A stretch of DNA of 64,000 nucleotides from assembly GCF_040712315.1 (NCBI RefSeq), contig NC_134023.1, positions 66,810,757-66,874,756 on the forward strand. The letters are read 5' to 3'. Below are positions 32,763 through 43,200 of this stretch, piece by piece. The notes below the pieces were generated by a model. It was not told the origin of the DNA. It saw only the letters and a list, made by a program, of their open reading frames with translations, and did not search any database. Made by a program: the position numbers and the translations under genes. The DNA is from Castanea sativa (lineage: Eukaryota; Streptophyta; Magnoliopsida; Fagales; Fagaceae). Position 1 is the stretch's first letter, and the number at the start of each line of letters is the position of its first letter.

Positions 32763-32918
32763 ACGATATGTCTAACTAAGGCGTTGACCCTATGAAGCAT
32801 CTTCAGTTGATCGTAAACCAATTAATTGCAAGCATACATTATGCATATCAAACTCCTTGAACCTGTCCCTTGTCATACGAAATGTCTAACTAAGGCATTG
32901 ACCCTAAGAAGCATCTTC
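32691..32918. repeat. 114-bp tandem duplication in Helitron
   Basis: Two copies (32691-32804 and 32805-32918) of a unit starting agttgatcgtaaac and ending agaagcatcttc-like sequence, differing at a handful of positions. The unit includes part of the Rep coding fragment, so the coding piece is duplicated. Confidence 0.9.
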
Positions 32919-33111
32919 AATAATATTTTAATTATAGCAGTGCTAAGGTTGCATAGTGATTCATGTCTAGGCAAAGCAACAAACACACTTTGATATTGTC
33001 AAGGCTCTTGCAGACAGTCGTACATAATACTTGACCAATAAATAAATAAAGCAAGTAGTTTCAATGATGGTTGTGATGGACATGATTCAACATATTTAAC
33101 AATTTTTTAAC

Positions 33112-33278
33112 CATCGTACACCCTTGGTGTGATACTCACTCCACAAGTATAAGTACTTATGGGGTGTGGGAGGCAAGGGTCAGGGTTCAAGTCTCCAGGA
33201 GGGACCTTCACACACATATACACTTAGATTAGGCTAGAATAAAAATTCTATCTTCTATAAAAAAAAAAATAATAATAA
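33112..33278 (+). mobile_element. tRNA-derived SINE with perfect target duplication
   Basis: A 167-bp insert with a B box, GGTTCAAGTCTCC, near 33187 and an A-rich tail (aaaaaaaaaataataataa). A 14-bp duplication AACAATTTTTTAAC flanks it at 33098-33111 and 33279-33292, as expected for LINE-mediated SINE retroposition. The A box is diverged. Confidence 0.88.
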
Positions 33279-34379
33279 AACAATTTTTTAACAAAGGTGT
33301 ACCAGTATAATATATTTAACAACTTTTTAATACCATTTTGAGTTTATATAGATTCTAGGCTAACCTTCAAATAATGGAGACACCACATAATTTTTTTCTA
33401 TCCACTTAGTTCTTAATTTGTACCTTTGGGGTTCTATTGTTTCTTTCTTTGTTCTTATTTTTAACAATTGAGTTTCTATCATTTAGTAGGACATAGAATA
33501 TGTGTAGATTGTGGTGATTATTTTAAAATTTTGCTACCAAATAATACTTAACCCCTTGATAGGTAAAAGAAAATTATTCACCTAAAAATAATAACTTCTT
33601 TCTTACCCGTAGCTAATTTAATTTGTTTCACTTATGTCAATTATATAGGCTGCTACATCATACAACCAAATAAAATTATAAATTTTTTGTCAAGCATTTT
33701 ATCAAATACTATGGATTCAAAATAAAATATATGATTACTCTTGGGCTCTTTGCACTTTGAATCCCACAAAAGTTTTGCCTCCATTGGCACTTTGAATATG
33801 ACTCAATCCATAGAGATACATGTATTTGTGCTCCGACTACATGTGGCTTGGAGGAGCTTGATTTATTGATTAAGCTTCTTCCTCATTGATCTTTCTACAC
33901 ACTTGACAAAACCAGATTAGTTACTCAACCTGTCTTTGCCTTAGGGTCTAAATATTACCCAATTCAACTAATTTTCTTAGTCACATCCTCATGTAACATA
34001 TTTAAATCACTCACCAAAAGCCAAATCATAAATTAGAAAAACAGTGTCGCTCAGTAAAAATCTCAACCAGTAAACAGTTCAAATGAAAAGAAACAAACCA
34101 CCATCTAGTTCGATTATCAAAAACCCATTACCAAACAACAACAAAGAATGAACAAATTGAGTATTAGTATTTTGTAGGTCTTAGATACTGAAGAAGGATT
34201 TGATAAATTAGGGCTGGTGGCATTTTCTCCTTGTGTTTAGTGACTTTAGTCCCCGGCCAAAACATGGTAAAGTTGAAGCTTCAATCTACCTGAGTCTATC
34301 TTCCCTTAAACATTGCAAACCGCAAACTTAGTATCCCAAATAAAATTTTGAAAAAAAAAAATTGAAAGAAAGAAACAAA

Positions 34380-34860
34380 GAGAGAGAGTTGGCAATATTT
34401 ATTTATTTATAGACACTAAGAAAGGAGCTTTTGTTCATGAACCCAAAGAGGAATCGTTGATCCATCAATATAATAATTTTCAAAAGAAATAGGTACAATA
34501 GTGTGCATTTAATTGAAAGGGGAAGTGAAAGAGTTTTTTGTTTGTGTTTTTGCTAGAAGAAGTGAAGAGTTAAGACTTAAGAGACGTAGAAAGAACTGAA
34601 GAGTTAAGAAAGAGAATGAATGAAATTTAAAAAATTTAAGATGGGTTTGATCTCAACAGAAATTACTTGGAAAGTATAATATTATTGTAAAGGTGTAATA
34701 GTGCAAAACTTGGTCTCACTTTGCTAGGTGCTTATCCATAGTGTGCATTTAAATTTGAACGGGGAAGTGAAAGTGTTTTTTTTTTTGTCCTGAAGAAGTG
34801 AATAGTCTTTTTTTTTTTTTTTGATGGATAGAAGTGAAGAGTTAGGAGAGAGGAAGAAGT
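34380..34860. repeat. Internal direct repeat in Helitron interior
   Basis: 'agtgtgcatttaa...ggggaagtgaaag.gttttt' occurs near 34500 and again near 34740, and 'agaagtgaagagttaa' near 34555 and 34830. This is a local duplication of about 240 bp with decay. No coding seen. Confidence 0.55.
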
Positions 34861-35503
34861 GAATTGATTTTTGATGAAGCAATAAGTGCTAAACATAAAA
34901 GCTGCATTGTTTTAATTTTTGAAGTTGGAAAACATCATTTCATAATAAAGAGGATTGCAGAAGCGTATAGAGCCATACGCGTAGCGAACGCAAATGCGCT
35001 CTCGCGTAAGGTCTCTAACTTTTATATATATATTGATATTGATGTCAGTTTTCAAAATTACTATTTTTGATGTAATTGAAAACAAAATAAATAGAAAAAA
35101 AAAAAAAAAGAGTATTGACTATTGACTATTGACTTTGATAAGTTAAAATTGTTAAAAGAAGTGGTGGTAGGCATGTAGACACAGATGTTAAGAATAAAAA
35201 TTCAGTCTACACATACAAATAGTAGAGAAGTCAGCCACACGTTTTCAAGTTCCAACTACCAGTAAAACTTCCTCATTTTCAACAAATCTGACTTCTTCAT
35301 ATTTCTGGAATCTCCTCTGCACTTTCTTGAGACCCTTCTTCTCTCTTTTCCTATTGTTCTCAAAATTTCTACCAATCTCTCAAAAAAGTCCTTTGTTGTT
35401 GCCTTGTCTTTCCTATCTCTTTGTAACACATATAAAGAATCCTTGTCCAAGAACCTTTGAGATATCAAGTTCATTTCTTTGTGTCAATCTCCAAATATCC
35501 CAG

Positions 35504-35710
35504 ATGGTGTTGCAACTGTTCTTCACATTGGCTTTCTCTGCTGTGCCTCTGACTCTCTATGTTCCTCCTGTTAGAAGCTTGAACCTCTTTTTAGAGGCTG
35601 TGGAGGGTTTTCTAAGGGAATCAAGGATATATTCCAATAGGGTGTATCCAAGAGTTCGTGTGGTTTGGTCTAGGCTTGTGGATTGTATGCTTTGCAGCAA
35701 CATGAGGTAG
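35504..35710 (+). CDS. Small conserved hydrophobic protein, 68 aa
   Basis: The ATG at 35504 starts a 68-residue frame ending at TAG 35708-35710. An upstream in-frame extension from 35327 is possible, but it is leader-like CT-rich sequence, and the first ATG of the conserved part is preferred (context cagATGG). The N-terminus MVLQLFFTLAFSAVPLTLYV forms one hydrophobic segment (residues 1-20), then PPVRSLNLFLEAVEGFLRES, a basic stretch YPRVRVVWSRLVDC, and a Cys-containing end. I believe similar single-exon small proteins of unknown function are widespread in flowering plants, from memory of this 'FSAVPLTLYVPP' pattern. A membrane-anchored or secretory-pathway location is inferred. It is the only intact plus-strand gene in the window. 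The Helitron end lies about 470 bp upstream. Confidence 0.78.
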   Translation: MVLQLFFTLAFSAVPLTLYVPPVRSLNLFLEAVEGFLRESRIYSNRVYPRVRVVWSRLVDCMLCSNMR

Positions 35711-35829
35711 ATTTAGAAAGATCAGATCCTTGTATTAATAGTTTTTTTTTCTCTTCAAATTTAGTTTTAGTCTTGTTCTTTTCATTTTGATATGACTCAG
35801 ATTGTTTATGTTTTCCAGAAAAGTTGTTT

Positions 35830-36222
35830 TTGCTTCTGGGATTGGGGCTTTAATTGTGGAATTATGTTTTTCGTTTTTTTTTCTTTGGATAATTAGTGGA
35901 AGTATGGAAGTATGGAGAATTGATCCCTGGTTCAAGGCAATACAAATGAATTGAGTATTATTTCAAGGCAATATAAGGAAGAACATTTTCTTTTCTTTTA
36001 ACATTCTTATGGTAATTGGTATATATTTTTGCTTCTGGGATTGTGACTTTTATTGTGGAATTATGTTTTTTGTTTTTTTTTTCCTGTCTTTTTTTGGGAT
36101 AATTAGTGGAAGTGTGGAGAATTGATCCCTGGTTCAAGGCAATACAAATGTGTTGAGTATTATTTCAAGATAATATAAAGACAAATATTTTATTTTCTTT
36201 TAACATTCTTATGGGAATTGGT
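35830..36222. repeat. 199-bp tandem duplication downstream of the small gene
   Basis: 35830-36028 and 36029-36222 share 'ttgcttctgggatt', 'attgtggaattatgttttt', 'agaattgatccctggttcaa' and 'ttaacattcttatgg'. The two copies differ by a few substitutions and small indels. This probably lies in or just past the 3' UTR. Confidence 0.88.
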
Positions 36223-36244
36223 GTGTGCATGATGCATCTATATT

Positions 36245-36425
36245 TTTTTTTCCTGGTATGTATAAACTAGTTTGCACAGATGATAAATTGGAGTGGGTGA
36301 GCGGCCAATAGCCTTACTGTTGGGTATAAGTAGCCGCAACACACTGCTAATTGTGGAATTTAAACCCATTACTTAAAAGCATGTTGGTCCAAGCCTCTTA
36401 CTACTGGGCCAACCAACATGTTGGT
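36245..36425 (-). mobile_element. tRNA-derived SINE-like element
   Basis: On the minus strand an A box TGGCCCAGTAGT (near 36410) and a B box GGTTTAAATTCC (near 36357) are spaced as in tRNA-derived SINEs. The element ends in an A tract (the t-run at about 36243-36250 on the plus strand). Target duplications were not resolved. Confidence 0.6.
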
Positions 36426-36516
36426 TTATGTTATAAGTTATCATACGGAATTAAGAAGTCTAGCTGTCTAGATCTGTTAGGCTATAAATTAACATATAAA
36501 TTGAAATTCGGAAAAA

Positions 36517-36900
36517 GTTTAATTATAAAATTGGTTATAGTTCAAAGTAATAACCTTACTCTATATCTTTTTATTAGAGGTGATTTTTGACAAATTTATT
36601 ATTGGATTACATCTTCTTTTTATATCTTTTATACTTGCAAAATTTCTAGAAAATTGAAGATCAATAGCTATATCATTAAGAAATTTTTTATATTATAAGT
36701 TTTTATATTTTAAAATTATACATAAAATATAAACTTATAGATCATATAGTAAATTATATGTAATTGACACAAAATTTGACATGTGAATTAAGAGCGTAAA
36801 TAATATGCAATTTAACAGTTAAATTTTCAAAATATGTACTAGTGTTTATTTTATTGAGTAAGGTTATAGTTTTAGACTATAACTAATTTTGTAACTAAAC
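36517..36900. mobile_element. MITE with 45-bp inverted termini
   Basis: The left GTTTAATTATAAAATTGGTT...ATAACCTTACTC and right termini (reverse complement GTTTAGTTACAAAATTAGTT...ATAACCTTACTC) match over about 45 bp. The interior resembles the element at 14376-14757 ('cttgcaaaatttctagaaa', 'tcaatagctatatcatta'). Confidence 0.78.
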
Positions 36901-37981
36901 TTTGTCTATAAAAATATTTTGTCCCATTTTCAATGTTTCATATAAGTTTACCAATTGCACTATATCAATTTTTATTTAAACTTTAGTCATATTCCAAGGG
37001 AAAAAAAATAGTATGTATGGCAGGCTCCAATTGATGGATTATATCTCGTGGATTCCATGGGAAAGAAGATTTTTACTTTTAAATGTATCTTGCACACCGA
37101 CATATATGTCAATCCAACAAAAAAAAGAAAAAGGTAATAAGAAAAAACAGGAACCTCAGCAACTTAATTCTAAACCCATTCTAGCTGCATGTGTAGAATA
37201 TTTTTTTTCTGTACTTTTTTTTTGGGTACGAGCCTCTGCAAGAAGAGACAGAATTGAGGTGTCAAACATGCACAACACTGTAGTGCATTGTGTTAAGAGC
37301 AGATGCATAGCAACAGCCAACAGAGAAAGGATCAAGCTTGGAAAGAGTGGATTAGGTTGCCGATTTTGGATAGGTAGCTGAGTTTGGCAGTTTGTCAATG
37401 TAGCTTTCTATCCCTATCTGGAAGAACCCCCCGGTCAAAACTGAGTTGTCTAGTGTATAATAATATCAACACTAGGAAAAAGACAAGGAAAGAGAACCAT
37501 GACACCAATTGTTTTTACTTTTCTTAGAACATTGGTGATATTGCCTTGATCTTAAGATGCAGTTAGAGGTTCTAATCCAGAAGGAGCACTCACCATCACC
37601 AATCAGCCTGAAAGAACAATATCACCCACTGATTGTTCTTGTGATTTATTGATTTGTCTCTCATGAATAAATATGACACGCTTATGATTGGCGTTTGACA
37701 TGATAGAAAGGACTACTTGCAATAACGTTAAAATTAAAAAACAATTTTTTCACTAACATGTTCAGAAATACTCCATAGGAATGGAGATATTAAGATACAA
37801 CATTTTATTGATGTAATTAATATGAATTTGAGTACAATTATTGAGTTCTTTATTATTACAGTTATATTATCAACACCAAATGAATCATTAAGAAGAAAAA
37901 CTATAAGATACAACAATGAGGCAGGTTACACTAAAAAGAATGAAAGAATGAGTTTGAAGTTCTTGTTCAATTGTGAACCAA
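36901..37981. other. Downstream flank of the six-exon gene
   Basis: Probably holds the 3' UTR of the minus-strand gene near 37700-37981. A 122-codon ORF at 37013-37381 lacks recognisable motifs and starts in AT-rich DNA, so I do not call it. No terminal repeats found. Confidence 0.5.
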
Positions 37982-40900
37982 TTAGTTGGATAGTGTGCAA
38001 GGCTTGAGGAACCAAAATACGTCCAAGGCTCTTGCTTCTCTTCCTTCAACAATAGATTCAGGTCGGACTTTTTCTGCAGATTCCTCTTTCATCACCTCCT
38101 TACTTTGCTCTACTTCATGAAGTATCCCCCTCTCCTGTGTAGCCTGTAGGAATACAAATCAATCAGGAAATTGGTAATTCATAGTTTTAAGAAAAAAGAC
38201 TTGCATGGAATCCAGTCTACATATGTGCTGCAAGTGGTCATGCTGAACATCATAACATCATTGGCGCAACAACCTTAATTACTAAGGTGGCATATTGTGA
38301 TTGGTGTTAATAAAAGCGGTCTCAGTGGTGAATTCCTGTGAAATTTATTGCTTCAATTACAACTTGTCATATCAATAGTTGAGAGAAAGATTATGAAATT
38401 TGTGTCCTTAACATTACTTGTGCAATTATAAGCAACTTTAAACTATTCTTGAGTGCAATAACAAGCAAATTGTCAAACATACAAATAAAGTATTGTACGA
38501 AGTTTGGGTATGGAGTAGGGATCAATGTAGGTCCTGCAATAGGTGTGCCAATGGGTTTTACAAGTATAGTTGACAGACCAACGTTGGTTCTGCCCAAGAG
38601 AGTTAACTGAGTCAATTCTTAAGAGGGTTTTCCATACCTACATAATTGAGTAATCTAGATAAACATATAATAACTGCTGCTAAACAAAAGTAGTTTCCAA
38701 ATCCACGAGCTTGCTTAAAGCTCAATCTAGATGTGCCTTAATCATGTGTTTCATTATGCTTTTAACTTTTAAGCCAATATTGAACGAGAGTTGGAACAGA
38801 ACAAGAACCCAAAAAGTAGTACATATACATACCATCATCCTGGATTTGGAAGCCTTTGATGGGGTGGTTTTGGTCAGTCCACGAGTAGCAGAAAAGCATT
38901 GAGGAGAAGGAGGATTTGTTCTAATTTGCAGCAGGCTTTCCTCCCTTTTGTGCTTTACATTGTTCAAATCAAGAGAAATTGGAACATTCTCTGCCTCATC
39001 AGCTCTTCTGCACAGATAATCATCATACCAAAAAATGAGATATGGTCAATCATTTAAACCCTTCTGTTTTTGATAAATAAAGATAATTTTATTTGAAAGA
39101 GGCTAGCTTGAAGACACAATTTGTGAATTGAACTGCTGTTAAATAGATCAATCGCTTAAACCCTTCATTTAACAATCTGCCTAATGAGACTTTCACGACC
39201 ATGGGATAACCATTTTGTGTTACTCCAATGGTCCCAACTTTCCAACATTTGAGATTATTCCATTTTTTACCTTGTTCACCAAGAAACAAATTATTGACCT
39301 GCTTGTCCAAGATCCATTATATCAATGTGCACAATCATCCATTTTGCATGTACTTCTTGTTATTACTAATCCCCACTCAATTAGTTGCATCAATGATGGT
39401 TCTAAACAAAGGACTTCATGCACTCAATGTCTACTAGATTAGGTGATTATAACACCAATTTCATAGACATTGTTTCAAATTTGTATGTGAACTTGCTCAG
39501 GTAAGTGAAAATCATTCAATTACACAAAAAAAAAACATTGATACATAAATTGAGCAATATTTGTCTCATATATCTGGCATATGCTTGATATGGTGTGACA
39601 GATATGATGGTTCATTTGCCATTACTAATCACTACTTAATTAGTTGCATCAAAGATGGTTTTAAACAAAGGATTTCCTGCACTCAATATCAACTTCATAT
39701 GGTGATTACAATACCAATTCCATAATCTTTTGTAAGTGAACTTACTTAGCTAAACTGAAACCATTCCATTAGAATTCATACACACAGATTTACACACGCA
39801 CACATGTATGCACAAATTGAGCAATAAGTATCAAGTACATCTAGAATATGTCTCATATCTCTCAAAAAATGTGAGTCTCACACAATTGTATGTTGTGAGA
39901 GAGATGAAGATACGCTAGATGCACAAGATATCTTCTTAAAAATAAGAGAGAGCAAAACAAACTTACTTCTTCCTCCTCAGCTTCTCTTTAAAACTGCTTT
40001 CCACCATTCCTAGAGACTTTTCTTTATCCATTTCAAGCAATGGGTTCCTCTCTTTAACACTGCTTTCCCCCATTCCTAGAGACTTCTCTTTATTCACTTC
40101 AAGCAATGGTTTCCTCTCCTTCTCCTTCTCCTTCACTTCCCCCAAAACTTCACAAGAACCCTCCTTCGCAGTCTTTTCCTCCACAACCACATTACTCTTC
40201 TCCACAATCAACCTCTCCACAGTCTCTCTCTCCCTCGTCCTCGTCGCCATTCTCTTCAATTCATTGCAAAACTCAGTGATCTGATTAAGTATATCCCGCC
40301 CTGCAAACAAGTTCCTTGCTGAGAGAGTGCTTTTCAGCCTTGGCAACTCATTGTTCTGCGGCATGTCATTAGCCATTTTCTTCTTCTCTGTGCTTGATTT
40401 GATTGCTGTCTTTGTGGACTTGGCAGGGTGAACTGGAGGAGTTGATAAATTTGGGTTCTGATTTTCACTATCTTCATTGAATTTGGGATTGGTAAGCCCT
40501 CTTCTCTTCAATTTAGCATCTCTAAATTAATTGGAAAAAAAAAAATCATTATTAGATGATATATAGAAAAACTCTAATTGAATTGGACTGTAATAAAGCT
40601 AGAATTTCATTAGTACCTTTTACTTTGATCACGGAGTGGAAAAGATTCAGAACCAGTAGCTGAGCTTGTGAGCTTCACCAAACCCAAAAAAGGGGAAAAA
40701 ATTGAGAAAATCAGCCAGTTATATAGGATTAAACTTCTGTTTGGTTACTAGGAAAAGTGAGGAAAAGAAAAGAAAACGAAATCTCGAATCTTCCGTCTTT
40801 TTTTGAGTTAGTCTCTAAAGAAGCTTAAAATGGCCCCCATATAAAGAATCAACCCAAGATTCAAACTTTCTTTCTTCTTTATTTAATTACATTTTCTGAG

Positions 40901-41549
40901 CAACCAAACAATACTAAAGCATAAACTTAAAATGGTCACCTCAATCAAGCTCACAAGCCAAATTGAAGGTCAAATTGATAATACACCTTAGGTACCCACT
41001 TAAAGAATCAACCCAAGATTCAAAATTTCATTCTTCTTCTTTATTTTCCTCCGTTTTCTGAGCAACCAAACAACACTAAAGTATCCAAGAAAGCATTCAA
41101 AAAACCAAGACTACAAACCTTAGAAGGAGTTGACTTGAGAAAATCCTCAGCTGTCTTCGGATGCTTGCAATCTGAAAAATCAAAGACAATTTCTCAAAAA
41201 ATTTCACATAAAAAAAATACCAACAAAATTCTCAGCTATAATCAACAACCACACATGCTTTCGAAAAATTTACAACACTACTGCATAAAAAGAAACTTTC
41301 CCATTATAGTGTTACACCCAAAAACTCAAAAAAAAAAGAAGCAAATTTGATCCATTCACTACAAAGTATTTGAGCATAGAGGTTGAGAAGGAAGAAAAGC
41401 TTACTTGGTCTGCAAAACCAGGCCTCATCATCCACAGATTCGTGAGGAGCCAAGAAATCCACCCACTTGGGTGCGTTTATGTGCTCATACAGTTCGTCCT
41501 CCACAAATATAGACTCTATTCTCTTCCAATCGATTTTTGCTGGTTCCAT
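37982..41549 (-). CDS. Six-exon gene, 381-aa plant protein of unknown function
   Basis: I assemble six exons with consistent phases and GT-AG introns: 41549-41405, 41171-41119, 40672-40617, 40521-39967, 39007-38833, 38143-37982 (1146 bp, 381 residues). The start MEPAKIDWKRIESIFVEDEL is followed by HINAPKWVDF and DDEAWFCRPN, with CKHPKTAEDFLKS in exon 2. Exon 4 has LSARNLFAGRDILNQITEFC, a possible helix, and then a Glu/Lys-rich region with two 24-residue repeats (KERKPLLEVNKEKSLGMGES and KERNPLLEMDKEKSLGMVES). The last exon ends WFLKPCTLSN. The 'APKWVDF...AWFC' start and low-complexity charged body recall plant nuclear or spindle-associated proteins, but I do not recognise the family with certainty. 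No stops or shifts are present. Two MSA-like promoter motifs suggest mitotic expression. This is the best intact gene in the window. Confidence 0.88.
39340..39870. repeat. Duplicated segment inside intron 4
   Basis: 'attagttgcatcaa.gatggtt.taaacaaagga.tt' and 'gtgattataacaccaattt' at 39375-39460 recur at 39640-39720 (period about 265-270 bp). The following 'aaattgagcaata' recurs too. The duplication lies within the intron between exons 4 and 5 and does not affect coding. Confidence 0.75.
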
Positions 41550-41641
41550 TACACACACACAGAGACACACAGAGAGACAGAGACACAGAGAGATAGAGCT
41601 TTGGGATTGGGAGAGACAGTGAGTGAGGAGGAGATGAAATA

Positions 41642-41652
41642 TGACCGTTAGT
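41642..41652 (-). promoter_or_regulatory. MSA-like element (proximal)
   Basis: The minus strand reads ACTAACGGTCA, 10 of 11 positions of the mitosis-specific activator consensus YCYAACGGYYA, bound by three-repeat MYB (MYB3R) factors. It lies 93 bp upstream of the ATG at 41549, in the gene's own orientation. Confidence 0.65.
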
Positions 41653-41718
41653 GGAGTGAGGGGGAGAGAGAGAGAGAGAGTGAACGTTAAGTGGGGCTTT
41701 CGGTTTCACCAATTTTTT

Positions 41719-41729
41719 TGACCGTTAGA
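41719..41729 (-). promoter_or_regulatory. MSA element (distal, exact match)
   Basis: The minus strand reads TCTAACGGTCA, a full match to YCYAACGGYYA, 170 bp upstream of the ATG. Two copies in the same orientation within 80 bp is the usual arrangement in G2/M-phase plant promoters such as those of B-type cyclins. The stretch between ATG and the first site is a CT/GT-rich leader (on the minus strand). Confidence 0.72.
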
Positions 41730-41774
41730 GATTTAATTAATTTTTCAGTGTTTTAATAAATAAAATAAAATAAA

Positions 41775-41965
41775 GAGAGGTGCTACGTCCACAACATTTT
41801 TACAACATTTTCACAACAAATCATAGGTGGTTAGTTATTATTGGTTCAAATTTGAACTTAACACTAAGATTATTTTTTTGCCCCAACAATAACAACCAGT
41901 AACAACCTGACACTTAAGATTTGTTGTAAAAATGTTGTAAAAATGTTGTGGACATATCATTTCTC
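41775..41965. mobile_element. Mutator-type MITE, 191 bp
   Basis: The inverted arms GAGAGGTGCTACGTCCACAAC and GAGAAATGATATGTCCACAAC (right end in reverse complement) extend over about 48 bp with 'acatttttacaacattttcacaacaaat'. The flank TAAAATAAA repeats on both sides (41766-41774 and 41967-41975), consistent with a 9-10 bp duplication, although this is low-complexity. It sits about 225 bp upstream of the six-exon gene. Confidence 0.82.
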
Positions 41966-42554
41966 ATAAAATAAAGTATGGAAATTTGGGAAGTTTGGAA
42001 CTATATGTGGGTTTGGGTTTTGCTTTGGACTTGGATCTGGATCTTGGCATGTGGAAGAGAGGACTAATATGCAGATGGGTGACTTTAAATTTTTATGGTC
42101 AATAATAGACTCAATACAATTTGCTTTATGCTCTTGTGAAAAGAAAAAAGTTAGGGCCTTTGCCAAATGTGTGAGTTTTAGCGGATGGTAGTTCTGTGGT
42201 GGCCCACCTAGCTTTATATAGTTTTTTCATCAAAAAGCCTAATATATATATGAGGTTTAAGTTAATATTAACCAAGTTTAAAATTTTTTAAAACTAATTA
42301 ATTTGATACTTAAAACCAACTTACAATGTTTGGCTAGTTAGTCATTTTTCTCAACAATGGTTAAGGACTAAACTGCCTTTAGATATAGAATTGGTTAGTT
42401 CTGAAAAGTTTTGTACCTGACATTATTTTTATTTTTATTTTATATTTTATATAGAGTACAAATTCTACCGCATAAATAATGAATTTTCAAGGAGAAAAAG
42501 TAATTCAAATGTTTATATTATTGTGTGTTGAGGTGATAATAAATGTATTCATTG

Positions 42555-43200
42555 CAACATTTTTTTTAAAGAATTATATTCATTGCAACATAATTAGACT
42601 AGGCAAAGTAATAAAAGACTTGCGGAGAAGAAAAATGAAAGAGAAAAACAGGTGATGGTTTATTTTTTGCCATTTGTTTATGCTTACTATCTCACCCATA
42701 GTGATTTTGTTTATTTTTAAAAAATTAATATGTAAATCACTTTTTTTTTTGGTTGATAGAATGGGTAAATTACTTGTATATGCATGCATATTATGTGGGT
42801 CTCTCTCTCTAAATACAAACATAATAGTACATGTTAGCTCATATTGGGAAACTAGCTACTTCAATTTTTTTCTAATTTAAATTAATGTTTCCGTTTAGTA
42901 ACATGACTTGGTTGACATGCACATTAAATGTGCTTTAATTGGGTGATTAAACAACATGGTATGATGCACTACATAATCTACTTTTTTATTTCTAGACTAC
43001 TAAGGAAGGCCATTACTGAACTCTTTAGTCAGAATTCATATTGATCAACCTAACGAAAAGCTCAAGTTTCTCCTTCCATATATACAACGTTAGTCACCAT
43101 GTAAACAAGGTTTTTCTCAATCTGAAGTTTTTTTTCAACAACATTAATTGTTTATCAACAATAGCTTACAGTATATCAAATCAAATTGCATCGTATGTAA
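42555..43200. repeat. Local repeat family, copy R1 (diverged)
   Basis: Shares 'gaaaaatgaaagagaaa..ggtgat', 'aacatgacttggttgacatgcacattaaa', 'ctagactactaaggaaggccat' and 'aaagctcaagtttctcc' with 43740-44060 and 50500-51290, and ends with a 'tttctcaat.tgaa...cgtatg' block that also closes copies R2 and R3. No coding. Confidence 0.7.

Larger units (their letters stand above)
32517..35036 (-). mobile_element. Helitron with Rep fragment
   Basis: On the minus strand the 5' end is A|TCAATATATATATAAAAGTT at 35036. The 3' end has the hairpin CCGCGC-aat-GCGCGG followed by GCAACCTTCTAA and T (32517). Insertion between A and T, a TC start, and a CTRR end after a GC hairpin are the Helitron rules. The 2.5-kb element keeps a Rep-like fragment beside its 3' end, a two-copy 114-bp tandem repeat, and an inserted SINE. 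The GC-rich subterminal region at 34970-35010 (gccatacgcgtagcgaacgc) stands out from the AT-rich interior. Confidence 0.8.

Noticed and set aside
37013..37381. 122-codon plus-strand ORF
   Set aside because: Low-quality composition, start in AT-rich DNA, no recognised domain. It probably lies in non-coding flank.
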